The notes under the pieces: generated by a model | The model's input: only the letters and a program-made list of their open reading frames with translations | Told to the model about the DNA's origin: nothing | The model's database searches: none | Assembly (NCBI GenBank): GCA_020747015.1 | Contig: JAGTJM010000029.1 | Coordinates: 372,001-436,000, forward strand | Source: Pyrenochaeta sp. MPI-SDFR-AT-0127 | Taxonomy: Eukaryota; Ascomycota; Dothideomycetes; Pleosporales; Cucurbitariaceae | Direction: 5' to 3' | DNA: 64,000 nt | Part shown: positions 37,418-48,591 of the stretch, in pieces | Numbering within the stretch: the stretch's first letter is position 1 | How the letters are laid out: every line of letters starts with the position of its first letter | Program-made: the position numbers and the translations under genes

Positions 37418-38810
37418 TTTTGGTGATAGGGTGGATCTCGATAGCCGAAGCTAGTTCCACTGAAGTTTTTCATCAAGACACTTTCAAAGACACAATATCC
37501 CGCCAAGAAATCTGGCTCACAGCTTGTGACACGGACAACAAGGTGAAAATGAAGCGAATTGTACAGAACATTCTAGGTTAGCGCGCACCTTGTCTAATTG
37601 CATACAGTATAGTATATCAGGAGAATGGCGAGAGCATAAACGGGCCCGTTTTTGATATACACGACCTCGCAAACATACCGGCCAAAACATGACTAGTTAC
37701 AGCGGGTGGTTGATGGACACTTCTGAACGCCTCAACGGCAAACGAAACAGCGTGTTTCGAGGTCTATGAAGAGGATTTAATAATGATTATTGAATGCCTT
37801 TCCAGTGTTGTCAAAGTAGCTTTGTATTCTTCTTCCACCATCACCGCACTCGGACTCTGTGTTCATGATGATTCTTCGCAACAGCAAGATTAGAACTGTT
37901 CCTTGTTTCCCTGAGCAGCTGACTGAACGCACCCTGAAATCCCAAAACAACAGGTTGGTAACTCAGTAGAGATCGGCGCATGTGAATCCTTGGCGACCTC
38001 AATAATTGATCTGGCTCATGGGCCCGAAAACCTGCAATTTCATTACCATGAGCAATGATATAGATGGGAAAGCGAAGAAAAAAGAGCCTATCAAGCGGTC
38101 GGTACCACGATTACTGAGTGCTTGATAAGTTTCATAGAACAATCATCGTTAAAGACGTTTCATCCTAGGCTGCAGTTGTGTGAATAATGTAGAACTGAAG
38201 GTGTAACTTACTCAACTCAGCGTCTGAGTGTAGCGGAATATCACTCCACTGCAAATAGACGGTAGCTCATATGATTGAATCATTGATTGCCGCTGTACCG
38301 CTTGACCAAATCGAAGATACCTACACCATTGGTCAACTTCTTTCCCATTTCATACATCGATGGGTTGAGATTATAGCAAAGTCTAATTACCTAGGTGCAG
38401 GAATAGGACGAAGGAAGAAGAGCTTGCATAGGACCAGAGAGAATGATGTTATAGATGATGGCTTGATCATGAATGACGAGATAAGATCAAGGACATGTGC
38501 ATGTTCGAGGAAGATGTTGAGTAGTTCAAATCTTTTTGGAGCAGACGGCTCTAATGGGGTGGTAGTGGCTATTGCTGCGATTGATTTCAAGGCAGCAATA
38601 CAAATTCGGAAGGCGCAATTTTGCAAGGCGCGAAATTGGCGCGGATTGGCACCCGTGCTGTGGCTCTTGGTGGCTCTCATGTAAGCTCACCTGTGTTATG
38701 AAGAGCACTCTCACCAAGACACTTGTTTGAGAACGTATGTTACATATGCTTGCTACGATTGCCTGGAAACCTGTCTCTAAATAACCTTTCCAGTTTCTAC
38801 CCACGAAAAC
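37418..38810. other. Gene-poor spacer
   Basis: About 1.4 kb without a supported gene. A 137-codon plus-strand frame at 38271-38684 is opposed by a minus-strand frame of similar quality, and neither has motifs. Confidence 0.4.
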
Positions 38811-39224
38811 ATGCCTGGCTATGCCACCGCCTACGAGTTGATGATCGAAAGAGAGCTGGTTATGCGATCCTTCCTTCGGCACTGCGCGCACATATCTGAA
38901 CTACTCGCCGCCGGAGTACCAAGAACCAATCGAGATTTTCGAAGCCATCTCTCCGGACGCTTAGTTGCCTTTCGCAGCTATATGCGACTATCAGGTCGTA
39001 TTTATGAAGGCCTGGACACGGAACGCTCCTTCATCAGATGGTGGAGAACACTTTCAACTGTATGTACTTCACAAGGTAATCTACAAAAGTGTATATTACG
39101 AAACCCGATACTAAAGCTATCCATAGAACGAGCGCGACCTACGCATGCGTACTGCCTGGCACAGGGTCTTACGGCGACCGAAGCGTCACGATTGAAAAGG
39201 TTTGAGAACAAGCTAGAGGAATGA
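38811..39224 (+). CDS. Hypothetical protein, 137 aa (weak)
   Basis: A single open frame starting MPGYATAYELMIEREL and ending KRFENKLEE. Composition is like a soluble helical protein, with many Arg, Leu and Glu, and no signal peptide or known motif. It stands alone. It is included because the residue mix is better than that of the opposite frames, but no splice or homology evidence supports it. Confidence 0.28.
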   Translation: MPGYATAYELMIERELVMRSFLRHCAHISELLAAGVPRTNRDFRSHLSGRLVAFRSYMRLSGRIYEGLDTERSFIRWWRTLSTVCTSQGNLQKCILRNPILKLSIERARPTHAYCLAQGLTATEASRLKRFENKLEE

Positions 39225-39874
39225 AAGGAGAAACATAGAGATACTTAGATCAGAGTATCTATCAAGGGCGTCTAAAGCTATGGAAGCCTCAAACCCAGTC
39301 AATGTGTATCCCCATAGATAGGATGGGTCGCCCAATAACCTTCATGGGTTTCCGCAAAAGGGCGTACAGAAACATGAGTAGATAATTCGAAGTATCAACA
39401 AGTTATCAAGGTGTAAATCAAGCCAGTCTTCCAGTTGGAGACATCATTTCCAAGCAATCGAGTAATTCGTGAAAGCGTATAGCAAACTTATTAGGAGACA
39501 TGGTCTTCATAATAACAATCGGTTACTGAAGACCAAGCATGGTTTTCATTCTTTTCTGTATGCTTAATGCTGGTAAAACCCCTTCCATTTTGTTTCCGTC
39601 ATGCTGGGCAACGAATAAATTCGTGTCTCTTCGTTCTCGGCAAGCGAAAAGTGACCGAAATAAAACACCGTCTGCGCCAAGTCTTCTAAACTTAAGATTC
39701 CATACTCTGATGACTTTAATTGCGTGTTAAAATCATTAACCAATATCCGCTTGGCCTTTAAGTGAAGGGGACTTCATGATCGATGGGCGGGAAGAGAGCT
39801 GAAGCCAAACCGTCAGGGAGGAAAATGCGACCGAAGAGTGACGTGTGACGTGAAGAGAGGATAGCGGAGGCCTC
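39225..39874. other. Gene-poor spacer
   Basis: 650 bp between two weakly supported small genes. Frames are short and I see no repeat or RNA gene. Confidence 0.4.
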
Positions 39875-40182
39875 CTAGTGAGCTTTAAACGTGATTAGAA
39901 GCAGGGATGAGGAGATAGCCATCAAAACTTACGGCAGTGACAAACTGCCAACTCTGGGAAGTTGCAGTAGTTCCACTCACCCTCCGCACAGCGACGGTGG
40001 ATCTCCTTGCATGGATATTTCTGGCAGTGCATCTGGCAATGCCACTCTTGCGCGATGGAAGGTCCCGGTGGATTCAGAGAAGCTGTGGAGGTAGCTGCAG
40101 GAGCGATGGTGGTGGTTCTGGGCACACGACCGAATAGCCGGCAGAGCATGTCGAGCAAACGGAGACTCAGATGAAAGGCCAT
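39875..40182 (-). CDS. Possible small cysteine-rich protein, about 85 aa
   Basis: ATG 40182 opens a frame whose second half is cysteine-dense: WHCQMHCQKYPC, RRCAEGEWNYC and AVCHC give seven cysteines in about 35 residues, plus one at position 14. The frame meets a perfect GTAAGT donor at 39932. Using the first acceptor after a TCTAATC branch (AAAG at 39883) the product ends in CHCPH; a second acceptor (CACTAG) would give a tail of about 18 residues instead. The N-terminus is moderately hydrophobic but not a clear signal peptide. Small cysteine-rich products in gene-poor regions can be secreted effectors, but export is unproven here. Confidence 0.38.
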
Positions 40183-41626
40183 TTCAGTAGGCTGTTATGG
40201 GAATGTAAGATCGCTGTTCGAGGGTTTATGTCGGGGGGTTGTTGTTTTGGTAGAGTCTTTTAGGACAACTGGGGTCTAGCACGGCCAAGACTAGTCAACG
40301 ACAGAAGGGTAAAGTGAAGGAAACGCAATAGATTGCTACATTGCTGATTGTGGTGGCCGATTTCGACCCTTTGTTGCTCGAAATTTCGTAAGTCCCGCTG
40401 CTATCACATTGTCGTATCTCGTTAAGATGAAAGAGTATCTCGCAAAGAAAGCCCACTACAGAACAGAGCTGATTATTCAGGGATGATAGAATACTCTACC
40501 GATGCCAAACCACCCCGCCAACAGTGCCTTCTTCATGTTCATCAGTTCCCTTTTGTATGACAGTATCGCTTGTGATGCTCGATTGCCAACTGGCGACGTA
40601 TATTTCGAGGCTCTTCGGGAGATTTGCCGAGGGTATCTAGGGGCGTGGGTACGCGATCGACGATCATCGATTGTTCTTTGTATTTGCTCTGCGTACACTC
40701 GTCGTCAACAGTTGAATCTGAGTGGCCTGCAGCAGCGACTTACAAACTTTAATGATCGATAGGGCAATACCAAATAGTATTCTATCTTCAGAATGGTGAA
40801 TTACTTTTCATCGAACATATTTGTTGGATGGGTACTTCAAGATCCTGAGGAAAATTTCTATTTTGATATTGAATCTGACTTCCTCCATTTTTGTTACTTT
40901 AGCTTCAAGGATGCGGGTAGGCATAAGGCACAAATGGTAAATATACGCAACGCGGGTGCCAAACTCTAGCGCTTGGGCCTCCTACCTTCTGCATTCTAGA
41001 GATCACAGACATATTCAAGACCTTGGGTCTACTTGGCTCAAATCTTGTTCCACACGCCACGAATACCTCAAATGCCACTATCGTCACCCATAGTGACACT
41101 CCGGGCGCTTTTACTGAAACTAATGCCACGTTCGACTAAAGACCTGGAGCGTTCCATGTTCAGTCAACACCATCGGTTTAGGTATTCGAATCCCTTCACA
41201 GACAAAGGCATTGCCAGCAAACCCAGCTCAGCGCGATTACTATGGCTACATGTATCTGTATAATATTTCAATTATTCGTCCCTATAAACACTACCAATAT
41301 GGAACAACCGCTGACAAATTCTCAGTGCGGTACTGCCTCTACCTTACTTATTGACGTTGATCTCCACGCGCCTACACATGAGGGCCTCGTTGTTTCTCAT
41401 CACATTCATCTATATCAGCCCCACACTTGGGGCCCTGGCGGAATTGAGGAGGGGCGAGAGAGATAATATCTGGCACTATGGGTATCCACACGTCCAACCC
41501 GTCTTTGCGATGAGAAAGGCGTGAATATTCCGCTTTGGTACAAAACATTCATTTGTATGGCCAAAATCCCTTTGGTCGCTGTTAAAAGAGGTGCTCTGGA
41601 GAGCACTTGGGTGATCCCTATGTAGG
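40183..41626. other. Gene-poor spacer
   Basis: Only short frames; one at 40502-40762 (plus) has a protein-like stretch but no splice partners or motifs. No repeats seen. Confidence 0.4.
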
Positions 41627-41884
41627 CTAGGGTGAGAAGCTGGCTGAAACATGCTCGAGATATATAACATATTGCAATGATAATATTTCTATGTCATCGA
41701 GCCTATTCTCCTTGGTTTCAGATATAACGCTCGGTTTTAAACCGTCAGGTGCAAAGCCCTTCGATTTGAGCTTGTATTTGCGCATGGAAACTTTCTCAAC
41801 CCGATTGATCAGCGCCGACATCTCCACCGTGACTGCCGCATCCACTTTCTTGAAACTTGGTATGTGGATGGAGTCTGAATATCT

Positions 41885-42309
41885 TCAAGGCCTCTCAGGT
41901 GAGGGATCGGGGTTCTCTTGCGGATGCTGAAGCAAAGGTTAGTGATTGAGTGTCCTTTGGAGATTGCGCAACATACTCGAAGCTGAAGCTCGACATCTGT
42001 TTGTCGGTGCCGTGGCTGTATACGCAATACCCATTGTATAGCGCTAATAAGGAAAGATATGACTGTATTCTGTTGTGACGTGAGAGCAGGGATGTTGTTG
42101 ATAGAGACGGCCACCCGGGTACGGAGGCGTTCGCGCAGCATGTTGCCTGCAGTGTAGAGTCCGAGAGCGACAGATGTGATGCCGAGCATGTACATGAAAT
42201 TTGTCATATATTTCAAGTCCATATTTTCGTGCTGGGTGTTTGTGGTGCGGTTTGATGTGCCGGCCGTAGCTCCAAGTGTTTCGGCGGTACAACAACACAA
42301 CCACTCCAT
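41885..42309 (-). CDS. Small single-pass membrane protein, possibly truncated by a nonsense codon
   Basis: Exon 1 is 42309-41977 and exon 2 starts at 41926; the 50-bp intron has a GTATGT donor, a CACTAAC branch and a CTTCAG acceptor. The product of 124 aa starts MEWLCCCTAE (a cysteine cluster that could be acylated), has one hydrophobic span at about 35-56, and ends in a hydrophilic PQENPDPSPERP before TGA at 41887-41885. In the same frame, past this TGA, 85 further sense codons follow to 41627, rich in Lys, Val and Ser and highly protein-like. So the gene may once have encoded about 210 residues and been shortened by a CGA-to-TGA change. No family is recognised. Confidence 0.42.
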
Positions 42310-45300
42310 GGCGCCTCAGAACTCACTGTTAACGCTTTACCAGATTACCAGACACTGCTCACAACAGAAAAGCTCTTCCTCAAGCAACTCGACAAGCGAG
42401 AAGACTTAATGAAAAGCGCGGGGCGGACGTGCAAAGCAGAAAGTGCAATAGCAAAGACATCCTTCAACCAGGCATGAACAAATTCAGTATCCCAGATGAC
42501 CCCACCAAAAATTGAAAAAAGTGGTGGTCGTCAACCGCCCAAAATACCACACCGGATAACTCGGTTAGTACTCACAGGCCCTCATGGAGAAAGAAAGAAA
42601 GGTTGAACAAGGGGAGGGGGAGAGAGTTTATATACCCACAAGAGCTTGCGCCCAGACTGGCTTGACTAAGCAAGTACTAACTCTTACCAGTAATCGCCTA
42701 CGGCATAATGGCGGCAGCAGGAAAAGTCTGTTGACGTCTTCTCGATCCAATCAGCTGGCGGCAGTGAGGTTGATATTGTCCACGGTAACACCTGGTCCAA
42801 GCGAGTTCCCATTTGCAATATAAACTACCTTCGATCCGACTCCCTCTCATTCTCTCACTCAGTGCAGGTGCCACAAATCAGAATCTGCCTGGTCTAACCG
42901 GGTACATTTTGAATTGACTTAAACCTTACTACATCAGTTGCCTTTAGGGGTTTCTGGGAATTTTTGACCACGTTACGCTGATGATCAACCTTCTGATGCC
43001 ACAATCCTATCTTTTCGTTGACTGTTCTCGGCTGGTCCGGTCTGTTAAAGGAGAGCTGCACTATCTACTTTTATAATATTCGATTACGCCGTATTCTACA
43101 TTTCACCGGCCCATGGTCAAATGGTATTTGAAACCGCTTCGCTCTTCACAATGCACGGGTTTTTGAAGGGTATATAGACTGTTCAAATTCTAAGTTTGAT
43201 TTTATTTTGCCAAAACAGCCTTTTAAGGACTGGGCTATCTATATCCTTTCATTTCGCCACTATGATCGAATCTGCGTGCGATGACACTGAGAAGTGGTTC
43301 TATGCGATACTTCTATTATCATTATGAAACCACGCATACTGTTCGCTACTATCATGCTAATCCACCCGCATAAGTTGATATGTCCATCCGGCTTGATAAT
43401 CTCATCAGTATTACCGTTGTTCGGTTCAGGCTGTCATCCATGAACCCGATGACAGTCCAACTCCGGCGAATGTAGCTCTCTTCGACCCACGACTCGGTCT
43501 GTTGCGGCGGGCAATATACTATTCCAAGTTGTCCCCAAAACATATAATCCTATCATCTTTTTATCGTCCATCGCTATCGCATGTGCCACTAACGAAGCTT
43601 CGTTCGTGCTCGAGGACGAGTCAGGAAACCTTGGGTCAATCTTGGGTCGCCAAATAGCACGTGTGTATATCAACATAGCGTCCAGCTTTAAATTTGGTTC
43701 CCCTTTTAGTGGCATCTTCGCTTCTGTCCGCAGTCTCATGTATGGGTCCCGTCAGTGCAACGAATCTCTGATGAAGATACAGTATCATGTGCTCCTGCAT
43801 CGAGTATGATAGACATGCGAGTCCAAATGCTGTTGGCGCATTGATATAATGTTACGTTTGCAGTTACGATAAAAGAAACCGGTTCTGCAGAGATCGTTAT
43901 AGGTCTGGCAAACAAGGCCTGAGGGAGACGTACTGACTGTAGGGCAGGCGCGACCGTCTGCTGGTAGATTTTAATTGTATAAGCGAAGGCCAAGTAAGGC
44001 TTGTTGTTATACAATTTTAGGGCACAATCATGGTGTATGGCATGGTGTACGTCGTCGAAGCGTGCGGTGAAGGAGGGGGGATTTTGGCGCTCATCTGGCC
44101 ACGACAGTGTTTGCTAACTTCAAGACGCCCTACTTTCTTGAGCTCGCCCACCTGTCCCTCCCTGACCCAAAAAACTCTATTCTACGCATCAATTTACAGG
44201 ACCAAAACATCTAGCTCCACCTAACTCTATCGCAGACTTGTCGTCGTCTCCATCTTGGCCGAAACCAAGGCAGGCCGACCTCGGATACTGCATGCCGTTC
44301 ATCTCGACAGGGAGGAGTTTGGAAACCAGCCTTGGGCCTTAAGATCCAGCTAGGCTGTCCAAACACCATCAAGACATCATCGCCCCCTTCATCCGCGCGC
44401 GAGACGGTAATCCTCGGTTCTACTTTCTATTGTTGAATAGATCAAGCATCAAAGGTAGCTGGTTGGCCATGAAGATAGTGTATCACTCCACCTCAATGCA
44501 ATCTTGAACACAAGGCGAACAAGCAAGATTTCTGGGAGCTCAACAGTTAAAAGTTTTCAGAGTGGACAAAGATCTACAAGTTACCGAAGATCCTCGTCTT
44601 TCCTTGTGGACACGAGTCTTACCTCGCCTTTTGCGCTCAGAAAGTTGTCGTCCGGGTGACGATGTATATATACATTAGTAGTATACGATCGACTGCCTAG
44701 TCCTAGTCGTAGAAACGAAGAACCTCGCGAAGAGACTCCATATACTGTTCGAAGACGTTTCTCTTCTGATACGTGTTTGACCATGTACAGATTAGTGTAA
44801 ACCTGTCAGGCACCCCAAAACACGAGCGATTTCTTGGACTCTGCTAGTAGCTAATCCAAAGATATTTCTTACTCCAAATCTCCGATCGCGGTCGTGTCAT
44901 GGATGGCATTCGCACCAGTGACCATTGCCTTCAAAAATTAGCCAATGACCTGTTTCTGCAAGGATCTTGACAAGTACCAAAGTGAGCAAACACGGACAAT
45001 TGCCGTGCATCATGGTTAGCGTTGTCTTGTCAATACCAGGGAAGAAATGTGAAAGACACATGCAAGATCAGTAATAACATAGAGTAATTTTCTCTGATAG
45101 ACTTCTTAGCAGTACCAACCGGATTTGATCGTTGGGGTGTCAGCGTTGTCAGAGTGTGATAGAAGGGTATTTCACTGACGAAAATTGGGTATCGACTCAG
45201 TCAGAACGTCCAACGTGCGTCAATACGACGATCAAAGTGATATCTTGACAATGAATAAAGGTCATCTCGAGTCTATTAATATTGTTTGACCGAAATGTTC

Positions 45301-47769
45301 CCCAGGGATACGATCTCAACGTTTAAACCGCGCTTTGTCTTCTGAGGGCCGGCTACAGGCTAAGATAGAACAAAGCAATCAAAGACACTCTCAATCGTGG
45401 GTACCACGCCACTGAAACATCAAGTTCTAAATACGCATGCCCGCCTCTAGTTCGAAGTATGCTTGAGAACTAAAAGCTCACCAAGGCGAGGCCCGCCATC
45501 AAAACAGTACTGGTCCTGCATGGCCACGATGAAGAAATTACTTCACCGTCACAAGGCAACCCTTGCAATTTCTCAATTGGACTTGTTGTCACAGCATCTT
45601 TTCGGTTAGCGCCTGCCCACAAGTTATCTTTGCCAAATTGACTCCCAAACATCACACAGCCAGCCTCAAACCATGACACCCTCTTCTCTTTCATTTTGCC
45701 TCCTTGCCCTCTAGTTATCTAGTTTCAAAAGTTGCCATCGATATGCCCCCCGATCGCATCAACAACGTGTCACTGGAGTGGATGCTCAACAACTGTATCA
45801 TACGCGCTTCCCTTCAGGTCCATCCTCACCAGCTGCTGGGCTTTCGCATTATCAGGTTCGTTTCAAAATAGACACAAATATCTATATGTTCTCATGATAG
45901 CGGTAATCTCACTATCACAAGCTCAGGTCACCATCCACGGCTGATTGCCACCCCTTGGCTGCCACTGAAGTCCTGCTTCCAGGACAGTGTTTTGACTACT
46001 GTGTCTACGGTAACATAGCCAACCCAGTGGTTCTAGACATTCTGATAACTGCTTTGATGCCAACCCGGTAGTCGACTCCTTCAAGTCCGACGAACAACGC
46101 TTCCCATTTGTAAATATTGATACATGAGTGCGGACAGTGTGTTGATATGCAACACAGATAATCATTCGTCACACCAAATCAGAGTGTTCTATGGCCACTT
46201 GTCAAGGGATCTTCCAAGCTTGCGAGTCGCCGGTCAGGTTCATTTGCTATTCTTCTAACCGCTTGCTTCAGGAGCTGGATTTCCCTCCAAGTCATCAATC
46301 CTCCAGGCCATCAAGGAAGAACGATCATCGTAACGACTGGTGCGTAAAACCCTTCATCCTACACATAGCGAGTGATGTAAACAGTATCTATCGAGGTAGC
46401 GATTTCCTTGACCCTTCTTCGGGAGGTTGATCCTTGGAACGTCATTACCAGTGACGGTCCGCTAATCTTCTCTGACGCTTTATTGCTGGTTCTTGAACAT
46501 AGATGTGCATTTAAAACAATGGCTAACAGCGATTTAGATCTCACAGTAGCGCCACTGCTGCTAGTTCCTCTGCCTCGTTTGTTCCGACCTGTATTTACTT
46601 TCAGGCTTAATGTATAGGCCTTTGCATTTATCGAAAGCACCGCACTCCTGCTCACTCGTCCATATACAGATGAAGGTGAGCCTCGCAGCATACGAAATGG
46701 AAGTTCCTCGACCCAGAATTAAACTTGCGGGATTCGATTTGTAAGTTGGCAGCCAAATTCCATCAATCTGACTACTATTAGCTCTCCCGTTCTCCTCAGC
46801 GACTCGCGCATTTGAACCATCAAAGAGACTTGATCAAGCCCTACCAAATCAACGAGGATTCTATAGAGAGCTTTCAGCTTTTTTTTTGGGAAGCACAGGT
46901 TCACCTACTGCTCCCGCTACTCCGCTCTCAGCTTTCGAAGCCCCCCAAGTTCTGCCTCGAGCATATCTTCGCCTACAACTACAGTCCTCCATTTGATACG
47001 GCTGCAATAGCTTCCATGATCACATTTTGAACAATAAAGTCGAAGCCATTAGCACTAGCTGAAGTCTTCTGGCCTAGAGCATCCATTTTGGCAACCTTCC
47101 TGGGCAATACCTTTTCCACTACGGTGAGCTAAGGACAATATATACATACGGTATTTAAGGCACTTTCTGTCTTCCCCATAGACAGGATTGTGAAATATAT
47201 TACCAATATCAAGAAGTCATACATTCTGGTCGCAGATTTGGGTTCATGGCTTGCCATAATCCAAGTCTGCAGCCGATTTAGGACTTCTCACCTAAGAGGC
47301 CGTTGGTGACCAAATTCATTCCCAACGGAAGAGAGCGGGTGGTACATTTACCTATCATAGTTTCAAATCATCAAGATTCCATCTGTCTTCTTATTTTTGC
47401 TTAATGATACTTGCAACATTGTAATTTCAGCCAGTGATGAGTCCTGCATTGGTTAGAATTTGAAGACTATATGACAAACACCTTGAAAATGAATCCCAAT
47501 GAGGTAAATTCTTCCCTCCTGGTAAGGTGAAGGGTAAAGCATATGTAGGTTGTATTGTGGTGCGCGCACGGTGGGCACGACAAAAGCGTAATTTGGTGGC
47601 AACTCCCACTTTTGCTACATAACAACACCACACATCACCACCAGTACGTATCAACGCATTCACTACTCACATCAGAACTCTGGCTTCCCAGAAACATCAG
47701 AACATTATATATTGGGCAGACCTAACGTTCATTACAGATTTCCAACAACACAACAAGCCTCTTTCCACG
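42310..47769. other. Gene-poor region, about 5.5 kb
   Basis: No gene can be modelled with confidence. Weak hints are a plus-strand start at 45743 (MPPDRINNVSLEWML) that soon meets poor splice sites, and opposing frames at 43434-43739 and 46359-46691. Composition is ordinary. I saw no LTR, tRNA or array. Confidence 0.45.
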
Positions 47770-48067
47770 ATGCCCACCAATCTCGTCGTCCTTGCCCTAA
47801 ACCAACATGGTTCCCAATTCATCGTATGTTATCTGCCAAGCACGAAATTGGTGGAGAAGAAACAAGCTTACGGTAGTTTAGCTCGCTTGCCTTCTTACGG
47901 ACTTCGAAGTTATGTCTCGCGCTGGAGTTTTGTCCGAGTACCCTGGGGGAGTATTGCGGCTGTTGGTGGACATTTCGTATTGGACTATTGTCGCCGTTGT
48001 GACCAATTACCTTTATTGGTGCGAGTTCAGGCGCCTAGCCATTCGTAAGTGTAGCCCATTTAACTAG
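47770..48067 (+). CDS. Possible small membrane protein, two exons
   Basis: ATG 47770 follows a leader-like sequence and opens MPTNLVVLALNQHGSQFI. A GTATGT donor at 47824 and a TTTAG acceptor at 47881 join it to a second exon that reads LACLLTDFEVMSRAGVL, then SEYPGGVLRLLVDI and SYWTIVAVVTNYLYWCEF, a hydrophobic span. The simple model ends at TAG 48065 (79 aa); a GTAAGT at 48045 suggests that another exon may follow. The unspliced frame is also open but reads less like protein. No family is recognised. Confidence 0.33.
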
Positions 48068-48591
48068 GGAACTTTACAGGACTCGAGACCTTTCATGTCT
48101 AGACATCAATTCATGTCGATACAATTATTGCCCAGCATTTATCTTCCGGTAAAAGCATCACTGATAGAATTCATAGATTGAAGACGATTGCCTATACCCA
48201 TGCTGAAAAGCAAGGTGGCAAAGACGACGAAGATTAACGAGGACACGGGGCCTTCGGGCAATCGAGTTCGAGCTGCATAATTTTATATATCCGGTATGAA
48301 TACAACGAAGTCTACTTTTTCGAACTATGCTTCCAACATGATTATTGCAACAACCGGGAGCCTCCCTGCTTCACCGTATGCCCTGCTTAAGACATTATTC
48401 AGTGAGCTGAGAACATCTAGCGTGTCGGCAAAGTCGTTAGAAATAGCGTCCAATTCACTATGCAGATGGCTACAAAGGCTTCTTCTGGTTTCAAAGGTCC
48501 AGTAACTAAAAGGCAAAGTATTTGCCTAGCACATTTATTGATTGGCATATATACGGGATATCTTGCGATCGTATTTACTTTGGCGCCCGTC

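Noticed and set aside
41885..41887. Programmed stop readthrough at the TGA
   Set aside because: The next bases are AGA, not the CTA context of known fungal readthrough, and there is no sign of a recoding element.
46730..46800. tRNA-like stretch with ATCGAATCCC on the minus strand
   Set aside because: A B-box-like string is there, but the A box is poor and the acceptor ends do not pair.
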